From: Deinococcus arboris
GTDB taxonomy: Bacteria > Deinococcota > Deinococci > Deinococcales > Deinococcaceae
Assembly: GCF_009755355.1 (NCBI RefSeq)
Contig: NZ_WQLB01000031.1
Span: 1 to 55,975 of the forward strand
Direction: 5' to 3'
Length of the DNA: 55,975 nt
This document shows positions 38,792 to 47,648 of this stretch, one piece after another. The position numbers were made by a program, and so were the translations under genes. The notes under the pieces were generated by a model. That model had not been told where the DNA came from. It saw only the letters and a program-made list of their open reading frames with translations, and did no database searches. The first letter of the stretch is position 1. Each line of letters begins with the position of its first letter.

Positions 38792-38800
38792 TGTTATGCT
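38792..38800 (+). promoter_or_regulatory. Extended -10 promoter of the small peptide gene
   Basis: TGTTATGCT (TG, one base, TATGCT at 38795-38800) in an AT-rich stretch. The -35 region is poor. It is host-like rather than of the late type, so the small gene should be expressed in the lysogen. Confidence 0.55.
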
Positions 38801-38804
38801 GTGG

Positions 38805-38896
38805 GCGTCCGAGAGGACGCGGCGCATGACAATCCAGGACGAGAGGACATCACATTCGAGCGTTGAACGCCCCGGATGTAGGGTCCGGGGCGTTCA
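38805..38896 (+). promoter_or_regulatory. Structured leader of the small peptide gene
   Basis: GCGTCC-GAGA-GGACGC (38805-38820) is a perfect 6-bp stem with a GNRA-type loop. TGAACGCCCCGGA (38864-38876) and TCCGGGGCGTTCA (38884-38896) form a perfect 13-bp stem that ends just before AAAGGAGGTGATCC and the ATG at 38913. Such a leader could control access to the unusually strong ribosome binding site. Confidence 0.65.
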
Positions 38897-38912
38897 GAAA
38901 GGAGGTGATCCT

Positions 38913-39047
38913 ATGCGTCAAAAGCAACGCAAGGATACACCAAAACGCCGTCGAAAGCCATTGACACCCACTGAAATCGCTGCCTTAATTGCAGCACTCA
39001 GCGGTCTGCTCACTGGTATCGCGGCACTCCTGACAGCCCTGAACTAA
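38913..39047 (+). CDS. Small basic-hydrophobic peptide, possible type I toxin
   Basis: 44 residues: a strongly basic first part (M-R-Q-K-Q-R-K, K-R-R-R-K-P) followed by one hydrophobic helix (E-I-A-A-L-I-A-A-L-S-G-L-L, then A-L-L-T-A-L-N). Near-perfect AAAGGAGGTGATCC ribosome binding site. A single membrane helix, structured leader, own promoter and terminators on both sides resemble type I toxin or holin-like toxin units. No antisense RNA promoter was identified. It may equally be a harmless moron. Confidence 0.65.
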   Translation: MRQKQRKDTPKRRRKPLTPTEIAALIAALSGLLTGIAALLTALN

Positions 39048-39078
39048 GCCTCTCGCCCCTGGACCCAGACGCCGTGGA

Positions 39079-39104
39079 CCCCTGCCCTCAAAAGCAGGGG
39101 TTCT
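39079..39104 (+). terminator. Weak terminator after the small peptide gene
   Basis: CCCCTGC (39079-39085), 8-nt loop, GCAGGGG (39094-39100), followed by TTCTGT rather than a pure T run. Late element 5 follows. Confidence 0.55.
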
Positions 39105-39122
39105 GTGCTTCAGGGTCTCTCG

Positions 39123-39150
39123 TGTCACGCCCCCTTCAAAACTGGGTGTA
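39123..39150 (+). promoter_or_regulatory. Late promoter element 5
   Basis: TGTCACGC (39123-39130), 7 nt, AAAACT, 6 nt, A of the ATG at 39150. Confidence 0.75.
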
Positions 39151-39680
39151 TGACCTTCTTCAAGGATGTCCTTCTTCCTGGAATGGACCTGACAGTCACA
39201 ATTCGTAAAGCTGACATGCAGGCCATCATGCAAGGGGCTACCCTTGCAGCCTTTGCGGGCCGGTACGCGCAGGCTGGGGCAGAACATGCCAACAAGGGCG
39301 GCGAACTGCTCAAAAGCATCATGAATAGCCAAGGCCGCCCCAATGAACTGAGCGACGAGGATACTCCCGAGGCGCTGGCGCTTATCGCTCAAGCCAGTGA
39401 GCAAGGAAACCGTGATTTGGTGCGTGAATCTCTGGTCGAGCCCGAGTTTGAAGAGCTGCTAGCGCGCTACCGGGGCAAAGAAACCCACCGTACGTTCGGC
39501 ATGGGACCGGACTTCACTGTGCTGGTCAACGCGATCCGGGAGCACAGCGGCGTCAAGCCGGTGACCGAGGTCGATGCCGCCTCTAACGTCCGATTTCCTG
39601 AGGAATTGGGCAGTGCCGCTGGATCAGATGGCGCATCATTGGGGAGTAACACCGGCCCATCTGATGCATATGAGCCCTGA
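39150..39680 (+). CDS. Tail assembly chaperone, first frame
   Basis: 176 residues from ATG 39150, set by late element 5. Helical throughout (M-Q-A-I-M-Q-G-A-T-L-A-A-F, P-E-A-L-A-L-I-A-Q-A-S) with a low-complexity C-terminus (G-S-A-A-G-S-D-G-A). Its place between tail tube and tape measure genes, with a second overlapping frame, is that of the gpG-type chaperone that coats the tape measure during assembly. Confidence 0.7.
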   Translation: MTFFKDVLLPGMDLTVTIRKADMQAIMQGATLAAFAGRYAQAGAEHANKGGELLKSIMNSQGRPNELSDEDTPEALALIAQASEQGNRDLVRESLVEPEFEELLARYRGKETHRTFGMGPDFTVLVNAIREHSGVKPVTEVDAASNVRFPEELGSAAGSDGASLGSNTGPSDAYEP

Positions 39681-39786
39681 AGACTGGGACCTGAATCTGG
39701 GGGTGTATTACTACGCCAGAGGCGAGGCCGCCATGGATGAGTGGTGGCGCCGGGCACAGGAACAGATGAACGCAGGCCGGAGGTAG
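39574..39786 (+). CDS. Tail assembly chaperone, second frame (T-like)
   Basis: 70 residues in the +1 (or -2) frame relative to the first chaperone, overlapping its last 107 bp: L-R-N-W-A-V-P-L-D-Q-M-A-H-H-W-G-V-T, then Y-Y-Y-A-R-G-E-A-A-M-D-E-W-W. In many tailed phages this part is made by ribosomal frameshifting as a G-T fusion. A run TTGGGGA in the overlap (near 39639) is a candidate slip site, but the ATG at 39574 with GAGG close upstream could also be used directly. Confidence 0.65.
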   Translation: MPPLTSDFLRNWAVPLDQMAHHWGVTPAHLMHMSPEDWDLNLGVYYYARGEAAMDEWWRRAQEQMNAGRR

Positions 39787-39824
39787 GCTGCGGCAAATGA
39801 GTAGCAGGGGCGCGACGCGCGATG

Positions 39825-39830
39825 TACCGT
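39825..39830 (+). promoter_or_regulatory. -10 box of the leaderless secreted-protein gene
   Basis: TACCGT, 6 nt, ATG at 39837. It allows expression independent of the late genes. Confidence 0.5.
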
Positions 39831-39836
39831 GCGAGG

Positions 39837-40277
39837 ATGCGCCTTCTGCTGCTGTTGGCACTCTTGTTGCCTGTTGCCCATGCCGCCCAGCTGGCTGACC
39901 TTACTAGGAATACAGGGCAGTACGCCTTTGATGTGAAACTGTTCCAGAAGCCTGTGTTCAAGGCTCGCGTGCAGGCGCTCATTACTCCAGGGCTATACGA
40001 GTTGCTACAAAAGAATTTAACCGTCAGCGGCCCCATCATGAGCGACCAAAATCGGACGGTGTATTACCTGACAGGGAACGCTCCACATCTGGGCGGGTCT
40101 GAAGCCGCCATCCTGGCCTATGACGTCAAGCGTGACGCCCTGGTGGTGATGATCCAGTCCAAAGGCCGGTACATGTCATTCGAAGAAGGGCGCTTCATGG
40201 ATCCCCGCGCCTATCCTGAAGACCTCCAGCGGGCCATCATCAATTTCTATGGCGGGAGTGTGCCCCGCTTGCGCTGA
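39837..40277 (+). CDS. Secreted or membrane-anchored protein (moron)
   Basis: 146 residues. Signal peptide M-R-L-L-L-L-L-A-L-L-L-P-V-A-H-A with probable cleavage after A-H-A near residue 16. The mature part has no recognised domain (V-Y-Y-L-T-G-N-A-P-H, A-I-L-A-Y-D-V-K-R-D). It sits between chaperone and tape-measure genes, a place where siphoviruses do not normally have exported proteins, and has its own -10 box. Superinfection exclusion or cell-surface change is possible but not shown. Confidence 0.7.
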   Translation: MRLLLLLALLLPVAHAAQLADLTRNTGQYAFDVKLFQKPVFKARVQALITPGLYELLQKNLTVSGPIMSDQNRTVYYLTGNAPHLGGSEAAILAYDVKRDALVVMIQSKGRYMSFEEGRFMDPRAYPEDLQRAIINFYGGSVPRLR

Positions 40278-40293
40278 GGATTGACCCCGTGAG

Positions 40294-40321
40294 TGTCACG
40301 CCCTGCCTGACCCTGAAGGCA
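40294..40321 (+). promoter_or_regulatory. Late promoter element 6
   Basis: TGTCACGC (40294-40301), 7 nt, GACCCT, 6 nt, A of the tape-measure ATG at 40321. Confidence 0.75.
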
Positions 40322-43300
40322 TGGCCACCGTGGACAGCATCCTTCTTTCTATCAACGCGGTTGTCAGTGGCGCGGCCAATGTGCAGATGCTGGCGCAAGG
40401 GCTTCAGGGACTCAGTCAAGCGGCCCTGAATTTTGGCACCTCAGCGGTTGTGGCCGCTGGTCAGGCTGAACAGACCGCCGCCAGCTTTGAAACCCTCTTG
40501 GGTAGCAGTCAGAAGACTGGTGCCTTCCTAAAAGATCTAGCAGACTTTGCTGCGAATACGCCCTTCGAACTGAAAGGGCTTCAGGCCAGCGCTCAACAGA
40601 TGCTGGCCTTCGGGTTCAGTGCCGAGCAGATTATCCCCCTGCTGACTGCCGTGGGGGACGCCGCAGGCGGGCAGAGCGAGAAAATCGAGCGCATCACGCG
40701 TGCCCTGGGGCAAATTCGCGCCAAGGGCAAGGTCAGTGCCGAAGAGATCGGCCAGCTGGCAGAGGCGGGGATTCCGGCCTGGCAGATGCTGGCCGACAAG
40801 ATTGGTGTGAGCATCCCAGAGGCCATGAAGATGGCTGAACGGGGCACCCTGAGCGCTGCCGAAGCCATTCCTGCACTGCTAAGCGGAATGCAAAGTAAAT
40901 ACGGCGGAATGATGGAGCGCCAGTCTCAGACCCTCTTGGGGATGTGGGCAAATTTCAAAGACAACCTTGATCAGACCATGGTGGGTATTGGTAACAGTCT
41001 GATTGAAGGCTTTGACCTCAAGGGCGTTATGCGACAGGTCAACGAAGGCCTCGCGCAGGTCAAATCCTACTTTCAGGGATTTGACCTGAAGGCTTGGGCA
41101 CGTGACAACGAGCAGGCCATCATGATCGTAGGCGGCGCACTGACCGGTGTGCTGATCGGCGCCCTGGTGGCGGGGGGGGCAGCGCTGGTGGCACTGCTGG
41201 CCCCTGCGCTGCCCGTTATCGGCGTGGCAACTGCCATCGGTGCCGCGTTCGGGGCATTGGGCGTCACCTTTGAGGACGTCCGGACGTTCACCCTTGAATT
41301 GGTCCAGGGTTTTCAAGTGCTGCGGGACCGGGCGGGGCGCGAGGCCGAGGGCCTGCGCGAGCGCCTCGCGCCCGTCATGGCCAATATCCAGTCGGGTATC
41401 CGCGACGCCCTGACCGTGGTGCGGGATGTGTGGCAGCGGGTGGCCCTCCCGGCCTGGCAGAGCATTCAGCCGGCGGTCCAGAACGTTCTACGCGGCGTCA
41501 TGCCGCTGGTGACCAGCTTCAGTGAATTCCTGAAGGGTGCCTTCCATGCTCTGCGCTGGCTGGTTCAAACAGTGTTCATCCCGGCGTGGGAAGCCATCTG
41601 GCCCGTGGTACATCGCGTCTTTGAGCTCGTAGCTGGATATGTGCGAGCAGGCATGGATATGGTGGGGGCCATCTTTAGTGCGGCAGGCAAGCTCCTGCAG
41701 GGTGACTGGCAGGGGGCATGGGACACCATTAAAACCGATACGGTTGCCGCCTTAAAGGCGTTGGCTGAGACCTTTGAGAACTCTGGAGCCAAGCTCATGG
41801 AGGCCGGCGCCGTTCTGGGCCGCCGCATCCGCGACGGCATCATGGGTGCGCTGGGTAATCTCGCTGCCGATCTGATCCTGACGGTGCGCGAGGCGGTAGC
41901 GGGCATGGTGGCCGCAGTTCCCGAAGGCATTCGTGATCGCTTGGGTATTTCAGAAGGACTCTATAGGGCCAACCTCGCTGCCAACGCGGCGCGAGATGCA
42001 GCCGCCACTGGTCAAGCCGCCAACTCAGCGCGAGACGTGCTGGGCAAGATGACCACGGATGACACCCTGAAAGCACTCCTGACGGCCATCTTTGGCCAGG
42101 AAAGCGCAGGCAATTATGGGGCGTTCAATCCCGACTCGGGAGCTTTGGGTAAGTACCAGGTCATGCCCCAGCATCTGCTTTACAGCGACGCGCGGTATGA
42201 CCCGAGCCGCAACACAGCGGCGTGGGCCAAGCGCAACATGGACAACAGGGGCGTGAAGGGGGAAGGCTGGGACTTCATGGCGTTGGGCCGCGACGTAACC
42301 CCTGCGCAGTTCATGCGAAGCCCTGAAATTCAGGAGGCCATCTCGCAGACGCGCATGCTGGCCAATCTCCAGAAGCGGCTCAGCGAAGCCGGAGGCGACC
42401 TCGAAAAGGCCATCAAAGAAGCTGCAAAAGATTGGTATGGGCGCGGAAATGCTGGACCTGGCTATCCCACCCCTGACGAGTACGCCGAGAAAATCTGGAG
42501 GAAGTTCATGGCAGCGGCGGCCACGTCCACTCCGTCCACCCCGGTCCTCGGATCGGCGGCCGGTGCGGGCGGGGCTCTGGGCAGTAAGCCGCTGCCTGGG
42601 GGCGCGTCTACTCCACCGTCAACCCCGACCAAACCCGCGCCGACTGACTTCGCTGGGTTCGGCGGCACAGCTGCTCCCCCTTCGGTGGCCGACATCGCGA
42701 AGGACCTGACCGCCAAAGTGACTGCCATCCAGGCTCGTCTGGATCTGAAACTGATCAACCGCGAGCAGGCTATTCGTGACCTCAAGGCCATTGAGGATCA
42801 GGCCATCGCTGTTGCCCGCCGTCAGGGCAAGGGTTGGGAAGATTACGCTGCGCTGGCGAAGACGGCGCGCGGCGCCATTGATGGGGTCAAGACCAGCACG
42901 AAAAGCACAGTGGACGTGCTCCAGGCGCTTAACACCCAGTACGAATATGCTGGGAAAAAGGGTCTGCCCGAGTACATTGCGGGACTCAAAGCATTCATCA
43001 CCCAGCAGGAGAAGGTCGCTCAGAGCGCACCTAAGGACAGCCAAATTCAGATTGACGCTATGAGCCGAGTGGCTCAGGCACGGCAAGTCTTGCGGGCGGT
43101 GGACGAAGCCGAGGACCGCCGGACGGCTGAGGCGCAGACGCGGGCTGCCGCCGTCAATGCGGCCAGCCGTCAGGGGCGCCTCACGGACGCCAAGCTGGAG
43201 CTGAAAGAGCTGGAACGCCTGCGAGACGAGGATCTGCGCAAGGCGGGCGGGGACCTCGCCAAGCGCTTGGCCGTGGAAACCTACTACGCCAAGCTCATTC

Positions 43301-46062
43301 TGGATGCCAAGCGGGTTGTACTGGACCGCGAGAAGGCCGACCGGGACGCCGGCATTATCAACAACCGCAGTCTGCCCGTCTCTCTGAAAAACAAGGACCT
43401 GAACAACAGCCGAGATGAATACCACATCGATCTGGCCACAGCGCGCAATCAGCAAGACGCGCGGGTGGACACGGCGCGCGCCGCTGAAACGGACGCTGTA
43501 CGTCGCCTGCGCACTGAGTACAGCAAGCTGGCTGACGGTATCCGGGCCCAGGTGGCCGCCGGGACGTTTGACGATGCCCGGCGCAAAGAAGCACTGGTGA
43601 GCTTCAATGCCTTGGGCGCTGCCGCCCGGCAGGCGGGCCTCTATGAAAACGACCACGCCGAAGCGGCCCGCCGCAGTACCTGGGCATTGGTGAATCAGGG
43701 CGTAGCGGCAGCCACCATGATCCGCACGAGCGCCGAGCGCATTACTCAGATCAAAGAACAGGCTGATGCCGACCAGGCCGCGTCAGCCGCAGCAGAGACC
43801 TCTGTTACCAGTCTGACCGGGATGCTGTCGGAATTAATTGCCCAGGACCTTGACCCGCACCAAACCGGATATGTACAGCTGCTGGATGAATTGATTGAGA
43901 AGGGTGGGGCAGCGGGAGTAGCCGCACAGTATGTGCGTGACAATTTGACCCAGCTGGAAGCAGATCTGGGCGGCAACAGTCTGGACGCTATCGCCTTCCG
44001 GGGGCGCCGCGCCCTTCAAGAGGCCCGCGCGCAGAATGAGGCGCCAGTCAACACAGACCCCACCCTGGAACAGAGTTTGGCGGGACAGGCGGCGGGCCGC
44101 TTATTGGACGAGGTGTTTTATCAGCCTGGGGCCATTGAGGAAAAGTTGCGCGCGGTCATTCAGGCGGTAGGCAGCAACGCTTTTAATGACATTGGCACTG
44201 AGGGCAGAGAGCAATTCTGGGAGCAGTTTGACGCCCTAGTGAACGACCCCGAACTGGGTGGCATTGGCTCTGATCTGGCGCGCGAGATTATCGGCGCTCT
44301 AGCCGACGATCCCGTTTGGGACATCCTACGGGCTAAATTGAGCGACACCTTAAGCGCTCGTAGCCTGAATGACCGCGTAGGAGAAGTAGCGGGTGTCCTC
44401 AGTGCGGCTGATGGCGCTTACGAAGCGGGCGGTGACCCACTGGCCTATATCAAGGCTCTAGAAGCAGAGTTGCCAATGCTAGAGCGTCTGGCCAGCCTCG
44501 CGCGCGGTACCGATCTGGATGGACTGGCCAACAGCTATCTGGAGGCTACTCGTGCCCGCATTCAGGCCGTCACCGATCTGGTGGTGACCAGTGCCACAGC
44601 AACCGGCGAGGTAGACCAGCAGGCAGCGGATGCCGTGCAGCGCGCCCGAGAAATCGTGGAGGGGTACGAACAGGGCCGTATAGGAGCGGGGGAGGCCGCC
44701 GAAGCCGCACTGGAATTGGTGCTGGTGCTGGAACAGTACGCGCAGGCTGCTGAGCGGGCCAATGATGCTGACGCGGCAGCTGGGTGGCGGGCCTTTGCGC
44801 AAGAAGTGCTCAGTTCGGCGCCAACTGTCAGCGCTGCACTGGACGAGGTGGGCACTTCTGCTGATGAGCAGGCAGCCGACACCACCGTGAACCTTTTGAA
44901 GCTTATGCAGGGCTATCAAGAGGGCAGTGTGGGTCTTCGGGATTTCCTGGGGGCCGCCGTAGAGGCGCTGCCCAAGTTGGAGGCCTTGGCCAAGGTGGCA
45001 GAACTGGCAGGCCGCGCAGACCTCGCCGCCCATTACCGCGCCTTAGCCACAGAGCTGCGCGGGATGAGTCCGAATCTGAAACTGACTGGATTCCTTGACA
45101 AGATGAACACCTACGGCCAGTACGCCACCGACCTGGCCGGGCGCCTCGCGAATCTGGCCGAAGCCAGCGGGAACGGCAACCTGGCGGCCAACATCAACGG
45201 CGCCGTCAAAGCCTTCGAACTGGTCAAGGGCGTGGCGATGGACATCGCCCAGGGCAACTGGGTGGGCGCGGCCGTGAAGGTGCTGGGCAGCCTGATCGAC
45301 GCCTTCGCCGGCTTTGCACGCGCGAAGGCAGAGGCGGCCAAGGCCCGCGAGGACTTCCAGAAGCAGTTCTCGCTGATCAATGCGGATGCGTTCAGCAGCT
45401 TCACCACCCGGAGCCGGGGCTTGCTCGCCGATGTGTTTGGGGGCGGCCCTGAAGTGATTAAGTCCATCAACGAAACAGCGGCCAGCATTGCGAAAGCCAT
45501 CGAATCTGGGGTGTTGGGCGGCTTCCAGAATGGCATCAGGAGCTTTCTTTCTGGCACGGGCGATCTGCTGACCGGCATCCGGGAAGGGGTGCGCGGCGCG
45601 CTGATCGACGCTGTCACCCAGGCGCTGATTCAGGGCGCGGTGCTGAAGGGCACCCTAGGCAAACTGCTGACCGACCTGACCACCACCCTGGCTAGCGGTG
45701 GGGACGTGACCGGCATCATCGGCCAGATCGGGGCGGCATTGCCTGGCATTGCCAAGACTTTGGAAGGTGTTCTGAAGCCCATCAAAAGTGCGATTGACAA
45801 GGCCTTGCCGCCTACGCCCACCACTGGTGGTGGTAACTCATCCGGTGGGCCGGCTTACAGCACCGGGCCTGTGCAGGCGGGCGTGCCGACCGTGGCGCTC
45901 GACATCCTGAACACGGCGCGCGACCTGTTGAAAGGGGCCAACGAAGCGCCCCGACTGATGATGGACGCGGCCCGGCTGAGCTACCGCGCCGCCGAACTTC
46001 AGTACGCTGCTGCTGAGCGCTTCGCTGGCCCCCACAACTCCGGCACGCTGGGTAGCCGCTGA
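40321..46062 (+). CDS. Tail tape measure protein with lysozyme-like domain
   Basis: 1913 residues. N-terminal tape-measure region (A-Q-G-L-Q-G-L-S-Q-A-A-L, F-E-T-L-L-G-S-S, T-P-F-E-L-K-G-L-Q, G-Q-I-R-A-K-G-K-V-S-A-E-E-I), hydrophobic segments near residues 265-310, then at about 580-730 a muralytic domain of lytic-transglycosylase/lysozyme type (F-G-Q-E-S-A-G-N-Y-G-A-F, catalytic Glu in Q-E-S, A-L-G-K-Y-Q-V-M-P). The rest is long helical repeats with a Gly-rich end. It sets the tail length, about 280 nm if the usual 0.15 nm per residue holds, and the wall-degrading domain would help DNA entry. Confidence 0.93.
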   Translation: MATVDSILLSINAVVSGAANVQMLAQGLQGLSQAALNFGTSAVVAAGQAEQTAASFETLLGSSQKTGAFLKDLADFAANTPFELKGLQASAQQMLAFGFSAEQIIPLLTAVGDAAGGQSEKIERITRALGQIRAKGKVSAEEIGQLAEAGIPAWQMLADKIGVSIPEAMKMAERGTLSAAEAIPALLSGMQSKYGGMMERQSQTLLGMWANFKDNLDQTMVGIGNSLIEGFDLKGVMRQVNEGLAQVKSYFQGFDLKAWARDNEQAIMIVGGALTGVLIGALVAGGAALVALLAPALPVIGVATAIGAAFGALGVTFEDVRTFTLELVQGFQVLRDRAGREAEGLRERLAPVMANIQSGIRDALTVVRDVWQRVALPAWQSIQPAVQNVLRGVMPLVTSFSEFLKGAFHALRWLVQTVFIPAWEAIWPVVHRVFELVAGYVRAGMDMVGAIFSAAGKLLQGDWQGAWDTIKTDTVAALKALAETFENSGAKLMEAGAVLGRRIRDGIMGALGNLAADLILTVREAVAGMVAAVPEGIRDRLGISEGLYRANLAANAARDAAATGQAANSARDVLGKMTTDDTLKALLTAIFGQESAGNYGAFNPDSGALGKYQVMPQHLLYSDARYDPSRNTAAWAKRNMDNRGVKGEGWDFMALGRDVTPAQFMRSPEIQEAISQTRMLANLQKRLSEAGGDLEKAIKEAAKDWYGRGNAGPGYPTPDEYAEKIWRKFMAAAATSTPSTPVLGSAAGAGGALGSKPLPGGASTPPSTPTKPAPTDFAGFGGTAAPPSVADIAKDLTAKVTAIQARLDLKLINREQAIRDLKAIEDQAIAVARRQGKGWEDYAALAKTARGAIDGVKTSTKSTVDVLQALNTQYEYAGKKGLPEYIAGLKAFITQQEKVAQSAPKDSQIQIDAMSRVAQARQVLRAVDEAEDRRTAEAQTRAAAVNAASRQGRLTDAKLELKELERLRDEDLRKAGGDLAKRLAVETYYAKLILDAKRVVLDREKADRDAGIINNRSLPVSLKNKDLNNSRDEYHIDLATARNQQDARVDTARAAETDAVRRLRTEYSKLADGIRAQVAAGTFDDARRKEALVSFNALGAAARQAGLYENDHAEAARRSTWALVNQGVAAATMIRTSAERITQIKEQADADQAASAAAETSVTSLTGMLSELIAQDLDPHQTGYVQLLDELIEKGGAAGVAAQYVRDNLTQLEADLGGNSLDAIAFRGRRALQEARAQNEAPVNTDPTLEQSLAGQAAGRLLDEVFYQPGAIEEKLRAVIQAVGSNAFNDIGTEGREQFWEQFDALVNDPELGGIGSDLAREIIGALADDPVWDILRAKLSDTLSARSLNDRVGEVAGVLSAADGAYEAGGDPLAYIKALEAELPMLERLASLARGTDLDGLANSYLEATRARIQAVTDLVVTSATATGEVDQQAADAVQRAREIVEGYEQGRIGAGEAAEAALELVLVLEQYAQAAERANDADAAAGWRAFAQEVLSSAPTVSAALDEVGTSADEQAADTTVNLLKLMQGYQEGSVGLRDFLGAAVEALPKLEALAKVAELAGRADLAAHYRALATELRGMSPNLKLTGFLDKMNTYGQYATDLAGRLANLAEASGNGNLAANINGAVKAFELVKGVAMDIAQGNWVGAAVKVLGSLIDAFAGFARAKAEAAKAREDFQKQFSLINADAFSSFTTRSRGLLADVFGGGPEVIKSINETAASIAKAIESGVLGGFQNGIRSFLSGTGDLLTGIREGVRGALIDAVTQALIQGAVLKGTLGKLLTDLTTTLASGGDVTGIIGQIGAALPGIAKTLEGVLKPIKSAIDKALPPTPTTGGGNSSGGPAYSTGPVQAGVPTVALDILNTARDLLKGANEAPRLMMDAARLSYRAAELQYAAAERFAGPHNSGTLGSR

Positions 46063-47648
46063 TGATCGCCCCCAGCACTCTGCCCCTGATCAATTGGCGC
46101 CTGACCGTGCGTGATTGGGACGGCACCTTCCGCCACGAGCGCTCTGCCAGCCACGCCACGGCCGCGCAGCAGGTCAACATTCCCGCTGACGGCCTGGAAG
46201 CCTCACACAACGGGTACGGTGACTGCTTAGAGCTGACCTTTCAGGCCATCTGGCCCACCTTGGGGGCCAAGGGCCGCGACCTCTTGGAACTGGATACCCA
46301 GGACACCGCCGGCGTCTGGACGCGGCGCTGGGCGGGCGTGGTGGTCAAGAGCGGCAACGCGATGGTCAGCTGGGGCCATACCAACTTCAAGGCGGCGGGT
46401 CTGAAGAAGCGCTGTGGGGAAGTGCGGGTACCGGTAGACCTCGCGGAAGGCGATGTGGGGGCCCAGGCCCGGCAGGCCATTCAGGCGGTCCTTGACAGTG
46501 GGCAGCTCGGGCAGGCGATTCTCTTGGACCCCGCCCTGATCCCTGACGTGGGCGTGCCGCTGGGGAAAGTGGAGGCCAAAAACCGCACGCTGACGGCCGT
46601 TCTTGACTACCTCTCCGCGCAGGGGGGGCAGGCCTGGGGCGTGAACGAACACCGCTTTCTCTTCTGGCGGCCCCTGACCACGGGCACGGGTGACGTGCTG
46701 AGCCTGACCGAGACGGTGACCACGCCCGGCCGCGCGGTGACCGCTACCTTTGAAGACGCAGACGCGGAGGCCCTCGTCACCCGCGTGCTCTTCAACGTCG
46801 GCGCCTGGGACGACGGCACGCCCATCACCCACGAGGTCCAGACCGAGCACGAAGCGCGGTACGGCGTGGCCTGGAAAGAGGTGCCCCTGGACCCCAGCGT
46901 GCCGAGCTGGGCCACCGTGCCGTTCACCCTCAACCTGCTGCGGGTGGCCCAGCCCACGGCGGCCCAGTTGGCTCTCCTCACCGACCGCCTGACGGCTGAT
47001 GCCAGTGGCACCCGTGCCGGCTGGGACGCCTACACCACGTCTCCTGGCCAAGAAACCTGGGTAGAACTGGTGACACAGGCCCCGATGCAGCGCCTGGTGA
47101 TTGACGCGGTGTGGGACGTGGATCAGGCCCAGCAGGCCGGCTGCAAACTGGAGATCCGAGTACCAGGCAGCGCGCTCGTGCAGAACGCTTTCGGGCGCTA
47201 CAACGGAGCAACAGGGAAAGCCACCTTGCAGGAGATGGTGGAAACGCGTGGCGAGCCGCTGCCTGCCGGCACCGCCTTCCGGTTTTATATCCCTGAAAAC
47301 ACCCTCCTTAACCTGGCCGAGCTGCGCCCCGAGGTCCTTGACACTGGCCTGTTGGCTCAACTGGCCACCTACCACCTGATCCTGCCCAGCCGGGACCCGG
47401 CGAGCGTGCGGGTGCCGTGGCCTGTCACGCCGCGCCCGACACTCAGTCTGCGCCGCCTGCTGGGCGACGTGTATGAGGCGCCCGTGGAGGTGGTGCGGCT
47501 GATGATCAAACTGGGCGAACCGGGCGTAAGTGTCGTGCAAACCGGGCAGCGGGAGTCCGCCGAAAGTGCAGCGACCCGCTTCCTGGCCCGGCGTGCGCTG
47601 GATGAAGCCACCCTGACCGCCATCCGGGCGGCGAAGGCCGGCCCATGA
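46062..47648 (+). CDS. Distal tail / baseplate protein
   Basis: 528 residues, TGATG overlap with the tape measure. Beta-rich with W-R-L-T-V-R-D-W-D-G-T near the start and V-L-F-N-V-G-A-W-D-D-G-T in the middle. Follows the tape measure directly, where distal tail and tail-associated proteins lie. Exact family not certain. Confidence 0.7.
   Translation: MIAPSTLPLINWRLTVRDWDGTFRHERSASHATAAQQVNIPADGLEASHNGYGDCLELTFQAIWPTLGAKGRDLLELDTQDTAGVWTRRWAGVVVKSGNAMVSWGHTNFKAAGLKKRCGEVRVPVDLAEGDVGAQARQAIQAVLDSGQLGQAILLDPALIPDVGVPLGKVEAKNRTLTAVLDYLSAQGGQAWGVNEHRFLFWRPLTTGTGDVLSLTETVTTPGRAVTATFEDADAEALVTRVLFNVGAWDDGTPITHEVQTEHEARYGVAWKEVPLDPSVPSWATVPFTLNLLRVAQPTAAQLALLTDRLTADASGTRAGWDAYTTSPGQETWVELVTQAPMQRLVIDAVWDVDQAQQAGCKLEIRVPGSALVQNAFGRYNGATGKATLQEMVETRGEPLPAGTAFRFYIPENTLLNLAELRPEVLDTGLLAQLATYHLILPSRDPASVRVPWPVTPRPTLSLRRLLGDVYEAPVEVVRLMIKLGEPGVSVVQTGQRESAESAATRFLARRALDEATLTAIRAAKAGP
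47423..47450 (+). promoter_or_regulatory. Internal copy of the late element (doubtful)
   Basis: TGTCACGC (47423-47430), 7 nt, GACACT (A at 2, T at 6), 6 nt, G at 47450. Same geometry as the seven border copies, but inside the distal tail gene. It could serve the genes from 47645 onward, or be chance. Confidence 0.35.

Noticed and set aside
40321..46062. Separate lysozyme gene near 42060
   Set aside because: The muralytic motif lies within the uninterrupted tape-measure frame and no internal start with a ribosome binding site was seen.
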